The position numbers were made by a program, and so were the translations under genes. A DNA stretch of 64,000 bases, from positions 1 through 64,000 of the forward strand of contig CALGVD010000018.1 in NCBI GenBank assembly GCA_937920275.1, in the 5' to 3' direction. The stretch is from an uncultured Pseudomonadota bacterium. GTDB lineage: Bacteria > Pseudomonadota > Gammaproteobacteria > Steroidobacterales > Steroidobacteraceae. Below the pieces are notes generated by a model. It was given only the letters and a program-made list of their open reading frames with translations, ran no database searches and was not told the DNA's origin. This document shows, piece after piece, positions 51,836 to 60,280 of this stretch (position 1 is its first letter; every line of letters begins with the position of its first letter).

Positions 51836-52996
51836 ATGGATTTCAGTCTGACGGAAGAGCAAAGCGCATTGCAGGAGACCGCCCGCAAGTATGCACGGGA
51901 ACGGTTGCCGCCGATCGCAGCCGAGTGCGAAGAGTCCGACCATCCGCCCTCCGCGGAAGTGGTGCGTGAGTACGCCTCGATGGGGTTCCTCGGCATCAAT
52001 GTCGCCGAGCAGTACGGCGGTCTCGGTCTCGGCAATGTCGAGGCGTTGATCGTCATCGAGGAGCTCGCCAAGATCTCTGGTGCGGTGGCCTTCCCGGTGT
52101 TCGAGTCCTGCGTCGGACCGGTGCGCGCGATCGAACACTTCGCGAGCGAGTCGCTGCGCCAGCGGGTGATCCCCGCGGTCTGCCGCGGCGAGGCGATGGT
52201 CGCGGTGTCGATGTCCGAGCCGCAGGCCGGCTCCGCGTTGACCGATCTCACCACGCGGGGCGTGATCCACGGCGACACCGTGGTGCTGAACGGCACCAAG
52301 CGTTGGTGTTCGGGCGGCGGCCATGCGGATGGCTATGTCGTCTACTGCCGGTTGTCGGATGATCCTGGTCCGAAGGGCATCGGCGCGGTGTACATCGAGA
52401 AGGACACGCCCGGCATGACCTTCGGCGTGCGCGAGAAGCTCATGGGCTTCCGCGGTGTGCCGTCCTCGGACATCTATTTCGACGACTGCGCGGTGCCGGT
52501 CGACAACATCGTCGTGCCGGCGGGCGGTTTCAAGAAGCTCATGGAGGCGTTCGACCTCGAGCGCTGCGGCAACGCGACCATGGCGCTCGCGCAGGCGAGC
52601 GGGGCGCTCGATGATGTGCTCGTCTATGTGCAGGAGCGTCGGCAGTTCGGCAAGCCGATCGTCGAGTTCCAGGCCGTGCAGTTGCGTCTCGCCGAGATGC
52701 GCATGCGCATCGATGCCGCACGCTTGCTCATCTGGCGCGCAGCGGCGAACGCCGAACGCGGACTGCCCTCGGTGCTCGAGTCGTCGATGGCGAAGTGCTT
52801 CGCCAACGAGATCGCCCGCGAGGTCTGCGGCCATGCGGTGCAGTTGATGGGCGGCTACGGTTACTCGCGGGACTATCCGATGGAACGCCGGCTGCGCGAC
52901 GCCTGGGGCTGGGGCATCGCGGGCGGTGCGGTCGACATCCAGAAGGTGAACATCGCCGCAGCGATGGTGGGGCGTCGGTTCGATCAACGGCGTTGA
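51836..52996 (+). CDS. Acyl-CoA dehydrogenase
   Basis: A 386-residue FAD enzyme that makes the 2,3 double bond of acyl-CoA. It shows MDFSLTEEQSALQ at the start, SMSEPQAGSALTDLTT, GNATMALAQASGALDDVLVY and QLMGGYGYSRDYPMERRLRD. The usual catalytic Glu near the C terminus (xEGT) is replaced: the stretch reads WGIAGGAVDIQ. A Glu in FDLERCGN lies where isovaleryl- and long-chain acyl-CoA dehydrogenases keep theirs, so the enzyme is probably active with the alternative base. ATG 51836 was preferred because GGGAG lies 9 bases before it; ATG 51827 is too close to that site. Confidence 0.9.
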   Translation: MDFSLTEEQSALQETARKYARERLPPIAAECEESDHPPSAEVVREYASMGFLGINVAEQYGGLGLGNVEALIVIEELAKISGAVAFPVFESCVGPVRAIEHFASESLRQRVIPAVCRGEAMVAVSMSEPQAGSALTDLTTRGVIHGDTVVLNGTKRWCSGGGHADGYVVYCRLSDDPGPKGIGAVYIEKDTPGMTFGVREKLMGFRGVPSSDIYFDDCAVPVDNIVVPAGGFKKLMEAFDLERCGNATMALAQASGALDDVLVYVQERRQFGKPIVEFQAVQLRLAEMRMRIDAARLLIWRAAANAERGLPSVLESSMAKCFANEIAREVCGHAVQLMGGYGYSRDYPMERRLRDAWGWGIAGGAVDIQKVNIAAAMVGRRFDQRR

Positions 52997-53000
52997 GCCC

Positions 53001-53315
53001 TCAAGGGCGCAGCGCGACCTCGACCTGGCCGTCGACGATGCGCAGCGCGTGGGTCTTGAGCGGGGCGACGGCCGGTGCGCCGAGCACCGCGCCGTCACGG
53101 ACATCGAACGAGGCGCCGTGCAGCGGGCAGATCAGGCGACAGCCGCGCAGGCGGCCCTCGCTCATGCGCGCGTAGGCGTGTGAACAGACATCATCGAGCG
53201 CGAACCAGCCCTCGCGCGAATGACAGACGACGATCTCGCGCCCCTCGAGGGTGAACGCGCGCATCTTGCCCTGTTCGATGTCGCCCTCTGCGGCGACCGG
53301 CCACCATGTGTCCAT
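53001..53315 (-). CDS. Rieske-type [2Fe-2S] ferredoxin
   Basis: A 104-residue soluble Rieske ferredoxin. Cluster ligands: CSHAYARM and CPLHGASFD (Cys-x-His, 17-residue spacer, Cys-x-x-His). It would carry electrons to one or more of the three oxygenase alpha subunits in the cluster; no ferredoxin reductase gene is present in the window. It is the last gene of the leftward operon that comes from beyond 61249. ATG 53315 was chosen over a GTG 18 bases upstream. It converges on the acyl-CoA dehydrogenase gene with 4 bp between stops. Confidence 0.92.
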   Translation of the reverse strand: MDTWWPVAAEGDIEQGKMRAFTLEGREIVVCHSREGWFALDDVCSHAYARMSEGRLRGCRLICPLHGASFDVRDGAVLGAPAVAPLKTHALRIVDGQVEVALRP

Positions 53316-53343
53316 CGTCCGATATTTTACCACTGCACCGCGT

Positions 53344-54147
53344 TCAACCCGCAGCCGCGGTGCGTCCGGCTTTCAGCGCCGCGTTGATCTCGGACGGGCT
53401 GGGGTTGCGGCGCAGCGTCAGGCCACCGTTGACCTGCAGCACCTCGCCCGTCATGAAGCTCTCGTCGCTCGCGAGCCATAGCGCGGCATTGGCGACATCG
53501 AGCCCGGTGCCGATGCGTCCGAGCGGATATTCCTTGACGAAGGTCTCGCGGAGACCCGGCAAGCTCATCTCCCGGGCCGTCATCGGCGACTCGGTGAGCC
53601 CCGGCGCGAGTGCGTTGACCTTCACGCCGCGATGCCCGAACTCGTTGGCGAAGCAGCGCACCATGGCCTCACCCGCGGCCTTGGTGGCGATATAAGCGGC
53701 GTGGTGGTGCAGGACGGCGTGCACCGACGCCGAGGAGAGGGTGATCACCGATCCGCCGCCCAGCTGCGCCATGCGTCCGACGAAGGTCTGCAGGAAAAAA
53801 TAGGGCCCCTTGAACTGCAACGCCGAGATCCGGTCGAGCTGCTCCTCGGTGGTGTCGAGCAGCTTCGCGAGCAGGCCCCAGCCGGTGCAGTTGACGGCGA
53901 CATCGAGCCGACCATGGCGCTCGAGCGCGGTCGCGGCCAGCGCGTCGACCTGCGCTTTGTCGGTGATGTCGCAGAGTGCGGCGCTGCCGCCGATCTCGGC
54001 AGCCAGCGCCTCGAGCGGTTCGGATCGGCGACCGGCGACCACCACGGTCGCGCCTTCCTCGGCGAACCGTCGCGCCATCACCTGGCCCATGTTGTCCTGT
54101 CCGGCGGCGCCGAGCACCACCGCGACCTTGCCTGCGAGTCTGCCCAT
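53344..54147 (-). CDS. SDR-family oxidoreductase
   Basis: A 267-residue classical short-chain dehydrogenase: cofactor motif LGAAGQDNMG near residue 12, the catalytic Ser in TLSSASVH, YIATK (YxxxK intact) and VNALAPGLTESPM, ending with MTGEVLQVNGGL. It is NAD(P)-dependent and probably oxidises a hydroxyl made by the oxygenases or in beta-oxidation. ATG 54147 has AGGAGA 5 bases upstream; the ATG at 54183 is an alternative. Confidence 0.9.
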   Translation of the reverse strand: MGRLAGKVAVVLGAAGQDNMGQVMARRFAEEGATVVVAGRRSEPLEALAAEIGGSAALCDITDKAQVDALAATALERHGRLDVAVNCTGWGLLAKLLDTTEEQLDRISALQFKGPYFFLQTFVGRMAQLGGGSVITLSSASVHAVLHHHAAYIATKAAGEAMVRCFANEFGHRGVKVNALAPGLTESPMTAREMSLPGLRETFVKEYPLGRIGTGLDVANAALWLASDESFMTGEVLQVNGGLTLRRNPSPSEINAALKAGRTAAAG

Positions 54148-54179
54148 CCCTGTCTCCTTGATCGGTGGTGTGCGGTCGG

Positions 54180-54746
54180 TCATGTGAGGCGTCGGAGCGG
54201 CTCTGAGCCGTCCCAGTCCACCGCCTTGCGCCGGATGAAGGCATAGAAGCGCGTCAACGCCTCGCCCGGTTCGTAGAGTTCGAGCATGTGTCCGAGACTG
54301 CGGCGGGTGTCGAGCATCGCGAAGGACACGCCCGTGGTCGTGCGTGCTTCGAGTGCGGCGCTCACGCCGCGCGCCGCGAAGTCGGCGATGGCCGCGCTGA
54401 GATCCGGGACGAAACAGGCGACATGATGCAGCCCCGTCTCCTCCGCCGCGAAGCAGTCGCGCAGGGCAGAGGGCGAATCATCGTGCTGCGTGATGAGCTC
54501 GACCATCATCTCGCCGGCTTGACCGTAGGCGGAGGAATGATCGAACCGGCCGGGCGCACCGCGGTGACGGACCTCCTCCAGCGCGATGTGTTCCATGAGG
54601 TAGAACGGACCCCATCCGTGCTCGCGTGCGAAGCGCCGCGCGGCCTCGGCGGGGTCGGCCACATGGTAGGCGACCTGCACCGGCCTCAGCCCGAGGATGC
54701 CGGGCCCGAGGATGCCGGGCCCGAGGATGCGGGACCCGCGGGGCAT
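54180..54746 (-). CDS. VOC-superfamily protein, paralogue 1
   Basis: A 188-residue vicinal-oxygen-chelate protein with two beta-alpha-beta-beta-beta modules. Possible metal ligands: His in VAYHVADP, Glu in MMVELITQHD, His in TGLHHVACF and Glu in HMLELYEP. This pattern resembles glyoxalase or methylmalonyl-CoA epimerase-type members. It is clearly a duplicate of the next gene upstream (both end in a WDG.EPLRRL-like tail). Residues 5-19 are a GPGIL repeat encoded by a 15-bp tandem repeat. ATG 54746 has GAGG a few bases upstream; an in-frame TTG lies 24 bases further back. Confidence 0.82.
   Translation of the reverse strand: MPRGSRILGPGILGPGILGLRPVQVAYHVADPAEAARRFAREHGWGPFYLMEHIALEEVRHRGAPGRFDHSSAYGQAGEMMVELITQHDDSPSALRDCFAAEETGLHHVACFVPDLSAAIADFAARGVSAALEARTTTGVSFAMLDTRRSLGHMLELYEPGEALTRFYAFIRRKAVDWDGSEPLRRLT
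54691..54735. repeat. 15-bp tandem repeat, three units, in the VOC paralogue 1 gene
   Basis: CCGAGGATGCCGGGC occurs at 54691 and 54706 and, with changes, at 54721. In the minus-strand frame it encodes repeats of Gly-Pro-Gly-Ile-Leu. Copy number could vary without breaking the frame. Confidence 0.9.
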
Positions 54747-54762
54747 GGCGCCCTCGAGCGGC

Positions 54763-55305
54763 TCAGCCAAGCCGTCGCAACGGCCGCTCGCCGTCCCAGC
54801 CGTCCGCTGCCGTGCGGACGAAATTGAAGAACGCGTCGATCGCCGGTCCGCGCTCGATCAGTTCGATCATCCCGCCCGGATGCGCACCGGGCAGCGCGTC
54901 GGTGTCCACATAAGCGAAGCGGATGCCGTTCGCCGTGCTGCCGGATTGGGTCGCGGAGATCCCCCGGGCGGCGAGCATCGCCAACTGTGCCTCCACCGAG
55001 TCGGTCATGACGCCGAGATGCTGCAATCCGCTGCCGCCGACGAAGCTCGAGTAGATCGTCGGCACCGCATCGTGCTGCCGGATCAGCTCGACCTGCATCT
55101 CGCCCCATTGCCCGACCGCGACCGACATGTCGAACGACACCGGCTGGCCGCGGTATCGGCACTCGGCGTACTGGATGTGCTCCATCAGGAAGAACGGGCC
55201 GACCCCGAGCCCCGCCCAGTGCAGGGCGGCGGCCTCGAGGTCCGGGACCACGAAGCCGAGCTGCATGACCGGCCCGAACAGCGTCGATCGCGCGGCGGGG
55301 GTCAT
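54763..55305 (-). CDS. VOC-superfamily protein, paralogue 2
   Basis: A 180-residue VOC protein, homologous along its length to paralogue 1. Corresponding metal-site candidates: QLGFVVPD (no His here), MQVELIRQHD, SGLQHLGVM and GMIELIERG. The first His of the pattern is missing, so the two proteins may differ in metal binding, or work as a heteromer. The ATG overlaps the stop of the ABM gene (ATGA), implying coupled translation; the function in the pathway is unknown. Confidence 0.82.
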   Translation of the reverse strand: MTPAARSTLFGPVMQLGFVVPDLEAAALHWAGLGVGPFFLMEHIQYAECRYRGQPVSFDMSVAVGQWGEMQVELIRQHDAVPTIYSSFVGGSGLQHLGVMTDSVEAQLAMLAARGISATQSGSTANGIRFAYVDTDALPGAHPGGMIELIERGPAIDAFFNFVRTAADGWDGERPLRRLG

Positions 55306-55601
55306 CCCACCCACTCGAAGAAATCGATGGTCATGCCCTCAGCGCCGCCGTCGAGGCAGGCAAAGATGGGCGGGACCAGGCGGTCGTGGAAATCGGTCTT
55401 CTGGTGGAACTCGAAAGCCGCCGGATCTTTGAACCGCGCGTAGACCGCGTACACGCCGGGCTTGTCGACATGCCGCACGACATCGTAGACGAAGGTATCG
55501 GGTTCGGCGTCGTGGGTGAGGCGGGAGAGCTCCTGCTGCAGGCGCTCGAATTCCTTTTCCTGGCCGGGTTTGACCTTGAGGGTCGCGAAGAAGACAGTCA
55601 T
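55302..55601 (-). CDS. ABM (antibiotic biosynthesis monooxygenase) domain protein
   Basis: A 99-residue single-domain protein with the dimeric ferredoxin-like ABM fold: FFATLKVKPGQEKEFERL, VYDVVRHVDKPGVYAVYARFKD and AFEFHQKTDFHDRL. Members include cofactor-free monooxygenases acting on quinol-like substrates and also non-enzymatic proteins. It lies 28 bp after the acyl-CoA synthetase gene and is coupled to VOC paralogue 2, so all three act in the same pathway. Confidence 0.85.
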   Translation of the reverse strand: MTVFFATLKVKPGQEKEFERLQQELSRLTHDAEPDTFVYDVVRHVDKPGVYAVYARFKDPAAFEFHQKTDFHDRLVPPIFACLDGGAEGMTIDFFEWVG

Positions 55602-55629
55602 GTTGACCTCGCTGCTGCGGGATGGGTTG

Positions 55630-57309
55630 TCAGGCGGAAAGTCCGAGTTCTTCGATCAACGCCGTGCGTAGCCGGAACTTCTGGATCTTGCTGGAGCTCA
55701 TCGGCCATTCGGTCACGAAACGGACCTGCCGCGGCACCTTGAAGCTCGCGATCTCGCGACGGCAGAAGTCGATGAGTTCCTCCGGGGTCGCGGTCTGGCC
55801 GGGCTGCAGCTCGACGAACGCCGCGGGCACCTCTTCGTACTTCGAATCGGGTATGCCGACCACCTGCGCGAGCTTCACCGCCGGATGTCTCTGCAGCTGA
55901 GATTCGATCTCGGCAGCGGCGACGTTCTCGCCGCCCACTTTGAGCATGTCCTTGATGCGGCCATGGAACAGGATGGTCCCGGCGGCATCGAGCGAACCGA
56001 TGTCGCCGGTGTGGAACCAGCCGTCGGCATCGAGCGCCTGGGCGGTCTTCTCGGCATCGCGGTAATAACCCTCGAACAGGCTGTAGCCGCGCACCAGCAC
56101 TTCGCCGCGTGTCCCGAGCGGTTGATCGGCACCTGTGGGGTCGATCACGCGCACCTCGAGGCCCGGCAGCGGCCGCCCGAGGCGGGTGATGCGCTGGCTC
56201 TCGGGCTCCGAGGGTGAGCCGGTGCTGACCGTGCCCGACGCCTCGGTCATGCCGAAGCTGCCGACCTGCACCGCGCTCGGCATCGCCTTCATGATCGGCT
56301 CCGCGACGCCCGGCGGCTGCACGGCGAAGTTGGAGTTCATCAAGCGGATATGGGTCAGGTCCCGGCTGGCGAAATCCGGGTGGTAGATCAGACCCTGCAT
56401 GATGGTGACGAAGCTCGGGTAGGTGGCCGTGACCTTGTGCTCCTCGAGCATGCGCAGCGCCACACCCGGGTCGAAATAGCCCATCGTGAGATAGGTGCCG
56501 CCGACATCGAAGATGGCGAGCATCGGCAGCACGGCGGCGATGTGGAACATCGGCAAAGGCGACCACAGCGAGTCCGCTTCGGTGAGCCGGTAGCGGTGAC
56601 GCCCCAGCGTGATCGAGTTGCGGACCTGCGCCTCATGCGTGATCAGGCAGCCTTTCGGGTTGGCGGTCGTGCCCGAGGTGTAGAGCATCAACGCGACATC
56701 GCGCACCCGCACACCGAGGCGGGTCTCGTGCACGGCGATCTCGGGGACGGTGTCGGCGGCGGCATCGAAAGCGGCCTCGCTGACGAAGCCGGCGCGCTCA
56801 CCTGCGCCGAAGCGCACCACGCTGCGCAGCCGCGGTGCGGCAGCGAGGGCGACGCGTTTCGGGTCGGGTTGCGTAACGAGACCGGGCAGCGCCGATTCGA
56901 GGCGCTCCACGAAGTCCACCTGCTCGGCGATCGCAGCCGTCGTGAGCACGGTGACGAGGTCCGCGTTCTCGATGACATAGCCGATCTCCGCGGCCTTGTA
57001 GCGCGCGTTGATCGGCACGATGACGGCGCCGCACATCGCGATCGCGAAGTAGAGTTCGACGAACTCCGGGCAGGTGTGCATCAAGATGCCGACATGGTCG
57101 CGGGGCTTCACCCCGAGCGCCTGCAGGCTGCGCGCCCGTCGCAGCGCGCGGGCGGCGAGTTCGGCGTAGGTGTGGCGGCTCTCGGGGAACACCAAGGCGA
57201 GCTTGTCGGGATGGCGGTCCGCTGCGCTCAGCAGCAGATCGCCCATCGTCGTGACATTGATGCGCAGTGTCGCGAGGTCTTCGCTGTACTGCCGCGATCC
57301 GGTGGTCAT
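55630..57309 (-). CDS. Acyl-CoA synthetase / AMP-dependent CoA ligase
   Basis: A 559-residue ANL-superfamily enzyme that activates a carboxylic acid with ATP and CoA. P-loop-like MLYTSGTTANPKGCLITHEA near residue 190, GMTEASGTV, DGWFHTGDIG, GRIKDMLKVGGENV and the C-terminal catalytic Lys in SSSKIQKF are complete. No signal or membrane segment is seen, so it is cytosolic. The acid is not known; relatives act on medium-chain, aromatic or steroid side-chain acids. It starts 1 bp after the PQQ-dehydrogenase stop. Confidence 0.93.
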   Translation of the reverse strand: MTTGSRQYSEDLATLRINVTTMGDLLLSAADRHPDKLALVFPESRHTYAELAARALRRARSLQALGVKPRDHVGILMHTCPEFVELYFAIAMCGAVIVPINARYKAAEIGYVIENADLVTVLTTAAIAEQVDFVERLESALPGLVTQPDPKRVALAAAPRLRSVVRFGAGERAGFVSEAAFDAAADTVPEIAVHETRLGVRVRDVALMLYTSGTTANPKGCLITHEAQVRNSITLGRHRYRLTEADSLWSPLPMFHIAAVLPMLAIFDVGGTYLTMGYFDPGVALRMLEEHKVTATYPSFVTIMQGLIYHPDFASRDLTHIRLMNSNFAVQPPGVAEPIMKAMPSAVQVGSFGMTEASGTVSTGSPSEPESQRITRLGRPLPGLEVRVIDPTGADQPLGTRGEVLVRGYSLFEGYYRDAEKTAQALDADGWFHTGDIGSLDAAGTILFHGRIKDMLKVGGENVAAAEIESQLQRHPAVKLAQVVGIPDSKYEEVPAAFVELQPGQTATPEELIDFCRREIASFKVPRQVRFVTEWPMSSSKIQKFRLRTALIEELGLSA

Positions 57310-57310
57310 C

Positions 57311-59203
57311 TCATTTATCCTCGGGCGCGAACGCCAGCAACACATTACCCGGCATGTGGAAATACGTGCCGTAGCCGGAGGCCGCGAACAGCATCCCGTC
57401 CTGCACGATCGGTCCGGCGCCACCGCCGAACGAGCCGCCGTGCGCGCTGCCGCCGTCCGTGGTGGGGAAGGTCTGCGTGGCGTCGAACTCCCAGATCACC
57501 TGACCGGTCGCTGAGTCGTAGGCCCGCAAGCGCCCGTCCATGTGGCCCGCCAGCACGGCGCCGGGCATGGAAGTGATCGCGGCGGAGATACCAGGTTCAC
57601 AGAACTGACGACCGTTGCAGACGTTGTCGGCCGGCGTCGACCACAGGAACTTTCCGGTCGTGACATCGAGCGCGTAGAGGCCGGCCTTCGAGGCCACGGC
57701 GTGGAGGTTGGTCTCCGCCTCCGGGTTCGACATGTCCGTGATCGGCACGAACAGTCGCTGACCGTCGAGCGCCATGCCGAAGTGCACGCCGCCCTGGATA
57801 CCGCCGCGACCGACTTTGGTGCCCCAGACTTTCGCGCCGTTACGGGCGAGATCGAGCGCATAGACATCGCCGGATTTCTGTCCTGCCAGCAGCAAGGCTT
57901 GGCCATCCGCACCGCGCGCGACGATGGTGCTCGCGCCGAAATCGAAATCCGGGCCGTCTTCGACCGGGCAGTTGGGGTTGTCGGGCATCATGCAGGCGAC
58001 GTTCCAGGCATCGCCTGCGGTCTTCTGCCGTGACCAGAGAACTTTACCGGTGTTGAGGTCGAAGGCGAGCAGCGCGTCGCTGCGATCGTTGGAGGGCGAG
58101 GAATAGTTCTCCCCGGTGCCGACATAGAGCAGACCGCGCGCGGTGTCGATGGACGGACTGTTCCAGATCGGGGCGCCCGAGGGCGCGAGGATCGGCGTGC
58201 CGACACGGGTCTTGCCGACTTCGCGCGGCGCTTCGTCGATCGAGTAGCTCTTCCAGGCCTGCGAGCCATCGCGGGCGTCGAGCGCCACCACCGAGCCACG
58301 GAACGAGCAGCAGGGATATTTGGGATCGGCGGCCGAGGTGACCTCGAGCGAGGACACCGGCACGAACAGCCGACCCTGATAGAGCACCGGCGCGCCCGTG
58401 ACGGTCGCGTTCGGGTGGTCATCGACCTTCGCCGACCAGACGAGTTCGCCGGTCTGCGCATCGACGGCATAGACGCGCGCGATCAGGTCGGCGAAGTAGG
58501 CGAGGGGGCGCTGCGGCGGTGAGCCCGCGTCCCAGCCTTCGAGGGTGACGGGCGAGCGCACCTCGGCGCTGGCACGGAATGTCCAACGCACGCAGCCGCT
58601 TTCTTTGTCGAGTGCATAGACCGTGCCGTTCTGGCTGCCGACGAACACGGCGCCCATGGCGACGGTCGGTTGCGAGCGCGCGCGTTGGGCGTTCGGGAAG
58701 GCGAACGCCCATTTCAGCTTGAGCTTGGGCAGATCGCTCGCAGCGAGCTGGGCGACCTCCGCCGGGATATGCCGCTGGTTCTCCCGCGACACGCCCCAAC
58801 CGGCTTTCGCGGGCGGTCGGCGCAGGTCGAAGTCGCGGGCTGGGCCCATGCACATCGGTGCGGCTGCGCGGGCGACCAAGGTATCGAGCGACACGCCGGC
58901 GAGATACTCGGCGACCGCACGCCGCTCCGCGGCATCGAGCCCGGCGGATTGCGCCTGCATGATGCCTTGCTCCATCGCGAGCAGCAGGCCGTCCGCCGGC
59001 ATCATCTGCAAGAAGGTCTTGTGGGGCGCCTTGGCGACGCCGCCCTCGTGGCATTGGGCGCAGGCGCGGGCGTAGGGTGCCGCCCCGGGGTGCGGCGTGG
59101 CCTGTTCGGTCTGTGCGTGCGCGAGTGATGAAGCGCCGAACAGGACGGACAGCGCGATGGCGAGCCCTGCGCCCAGCGCGCTTCGTATGGAAGATGTATT
59201 CAT
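57311..59203 (-). CDS. Cytochrome c / PQQ (quinoprotein) alcohol dehydrogenase, PVA dehydrogenase-like
   Basis: A 630-residue periplasmic protein: signal peptide (cleavage near AHAQ), an N-terminal cytochrome c domain with the heme motif CAQCH near residue 50, and a beta-propeller with repeated PQQ-type blades (GTVYALDKESGCVRWTF, YAVDAQTGELVWSAK, GLYALDVTTGKFLWS, LRAYDSATGQVIWEF). The cytochrome in front of the propeller is the layout of polyvinyl-alcohol dehydrogenase rather than of methanol dehydrogenase. It probably oxidises a secondary alcohol and passes electrons through its heme. A TonB receptor in the cluster would supply the substrate to the periplasm. GAGGGGGGA before ATG 59203 sets the start. 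Confidence 0.87.
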   Translation of the reverse strand: MNTSSIRSALGAGLAIALSVLFGASSLAHAQTEQATPHPGAAPYARACAQCHEGGVAKAPHKTFLQMMPADGLLLAMEQGIMQAQSAGLDAAERRAVAEYLAGVSLDTLVARAAAPMCMGPARDFDLRRPPAKAGWGVSRENQRHIPAEVAQLAASDLPKLKLKWAFAFPNAQRARSQPTVAMGAVFVGSQNGTVYALDKESGCVRWTFRASAEVRSPVTLEGWDAGSPPQRPLAYFADLIARVYAVDAQTGELVWSAKVDDHPNATVTGAPVLYQGRLFVPVSSLEVTSAADPKYPCCSFRGSVVALDARDGSQAWKSYSIDEAPREVGKTRVGTPILAPSGAPIWNSPSIDTARGLLYVGTGENYSSPSNDRSDALLAFDLNTGKVLWSRQKTAGDAWNVACMMPDNPNCPVEDGPDFDFGASTIVARGADGQALLLAGQKSGDVYALDLARNGAKVWGTKVGRGGIQGGVHFGMALDGQRLFVPITDMSNPEAETNLHAVASKAGLYALDVTTGKFLWSTPADNVCNGRQFCEPGISAAITSMPGAVLAGHMDGRLRAYDSATGQVIWEFDATQTFPTTDGGSAHGGSFGGGAGPIVQDGMLFAASGYGTYFHMPGNVLLAFAPEDK

Positions 59204-59240
59204 TGACGGTTCCCCCCTCGTTGAACTGCGGCAGCGGTTG

Positions 59241-60251
59241 TCATTGCTTGACCAGTCTGCGTATCGCGGTCTCGATGGCCTGCGGACTTGGCACATACAA
59301 GCGCTCGAGTTCGCGCGCGAACGGCACCGGTGTGTGCGGTGAGGTGATCTGCACGATCGGCGCCTTCAATGCATGAAAAGCGTTGCTCGCCACCAAAGCG
59401 GCGATATCCGAGGCGACCGAGCAGCGCGGTGGCGATTCGTCGATGATGACGAGCCGACCGGTGTTCTCGAGGCTCTCGTAGATGGTCTCGTCATCGAGCG
59501 GCGAGAGGGTGCGCGGGTCGATGAGATCGGCGGTGATGCCGTCGGCCGCGAGCGCATCGAGCGCCTTCTCGGCGAACGACACCATGCGGCCGATCGCGAC
59601 CACCGTGACATGCTCGCCCTCGCGCACGAGCGCCGCTTCGCCGAACGGGATCGTGTAGTCGCCCTCCGGGACCGCGCACTTGCGCGGGTAGAGCGCCTTG
59701 TGCTCGAAGAACACCACCGGGTCGTCATCGCGGATCGCGGTGAGCATCAAGCCCTTGGCATCGTAGGCGTTGGAGGGCACGACCACCTTGAGGCCCGGCA
59801 CGGCGGTGACCAGCGCGTACATCGATTGGCTGTGCTGCGCGCCCATGTTCATGCCGGCACCGGTGGCGGTGCGGATGACGATGGGGCAGGCGGTCTTGCC
59901 GCCGAACATGTAGCGGAACTTCGCGGCCTGGTTGAAGACCTGATCGAAACACACGCCGAGGAAATCCGCGAACATGAGCTCGGCCACCGGCCGCATCCCC
60001 GCGAGCGCCGCGCCGTTGGCCGCCCCGATGATCGCGGACTCGGAGATCGGGGTGTCGATCACGCGGTCCTCGCCGAACTTCGGCAGCAAGCCCTTGGTGA
60101 CCCCGAACACCCCGCCCGCCGCGTCGCGCTGGCCGGAGGTGCCGCCCGCGCCGCCGGAGACGTCCTCGCCGAGGACGATCACGCGGGGATCGCGTGCCAT
60201 CTCGAGGTGCAAGGCCTCGTTGATCGCATCGCGCATGGAAAGTTGTCGCAT
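59241..60251 (-). CDS. 2-oxoacid / acetoin dehydrogenase E1 component, beta subunit
   Basis: A 336-residue TPP-dependent E1 beta subunit. Typical blocks: MRDAINEALHLEMARDPRVIVLGEDV, TPISESAIIGAANGAALAGMRPVAE, MGAQHSQS and VVVPSNAYDAKGLM, then the C-terminal domain IDPRTLSPLDDETI. With the alpha subunit encoded just upstream it decarboxylates a 2-oxoacid or acetoin. No E2 or E3 gene is in the window. It is 29 bp after the alpha gene. Confidence 0.93.
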   Translation of the reverse strand: MRQLSMRDAINEALHLEMARDPRVIVLGEDVSGGAGGTSGQRDAAGGVFGVTKGLLPKFGEDRVIDTPISESAIIGAANGAALAGMRPVAELMFADFLGVCFDQVFNQAAKFRYMFGGKTACPIVIRTATGAGMNMGAQHSQSMYALVTAVPGLKVVVPSNAYDAKGLMLTAIRDDDPVVFFEHKALYPRKCAVPEGDYTIPFGEAALVREGEHVTVVAIGRMVSFAEKALDALAADGITADLIDPRTLSPLDDETIYESLENTGRLVIIDESPPRCSVASDIAALVASNAFHALKAPIVQITSPHTPVPFARELERLYVPSPQAIETAIRRLVKQ

Positions 60252-60280
60252 GCTTCCGGTCTCCGCGCCGCGAGGGGGCG

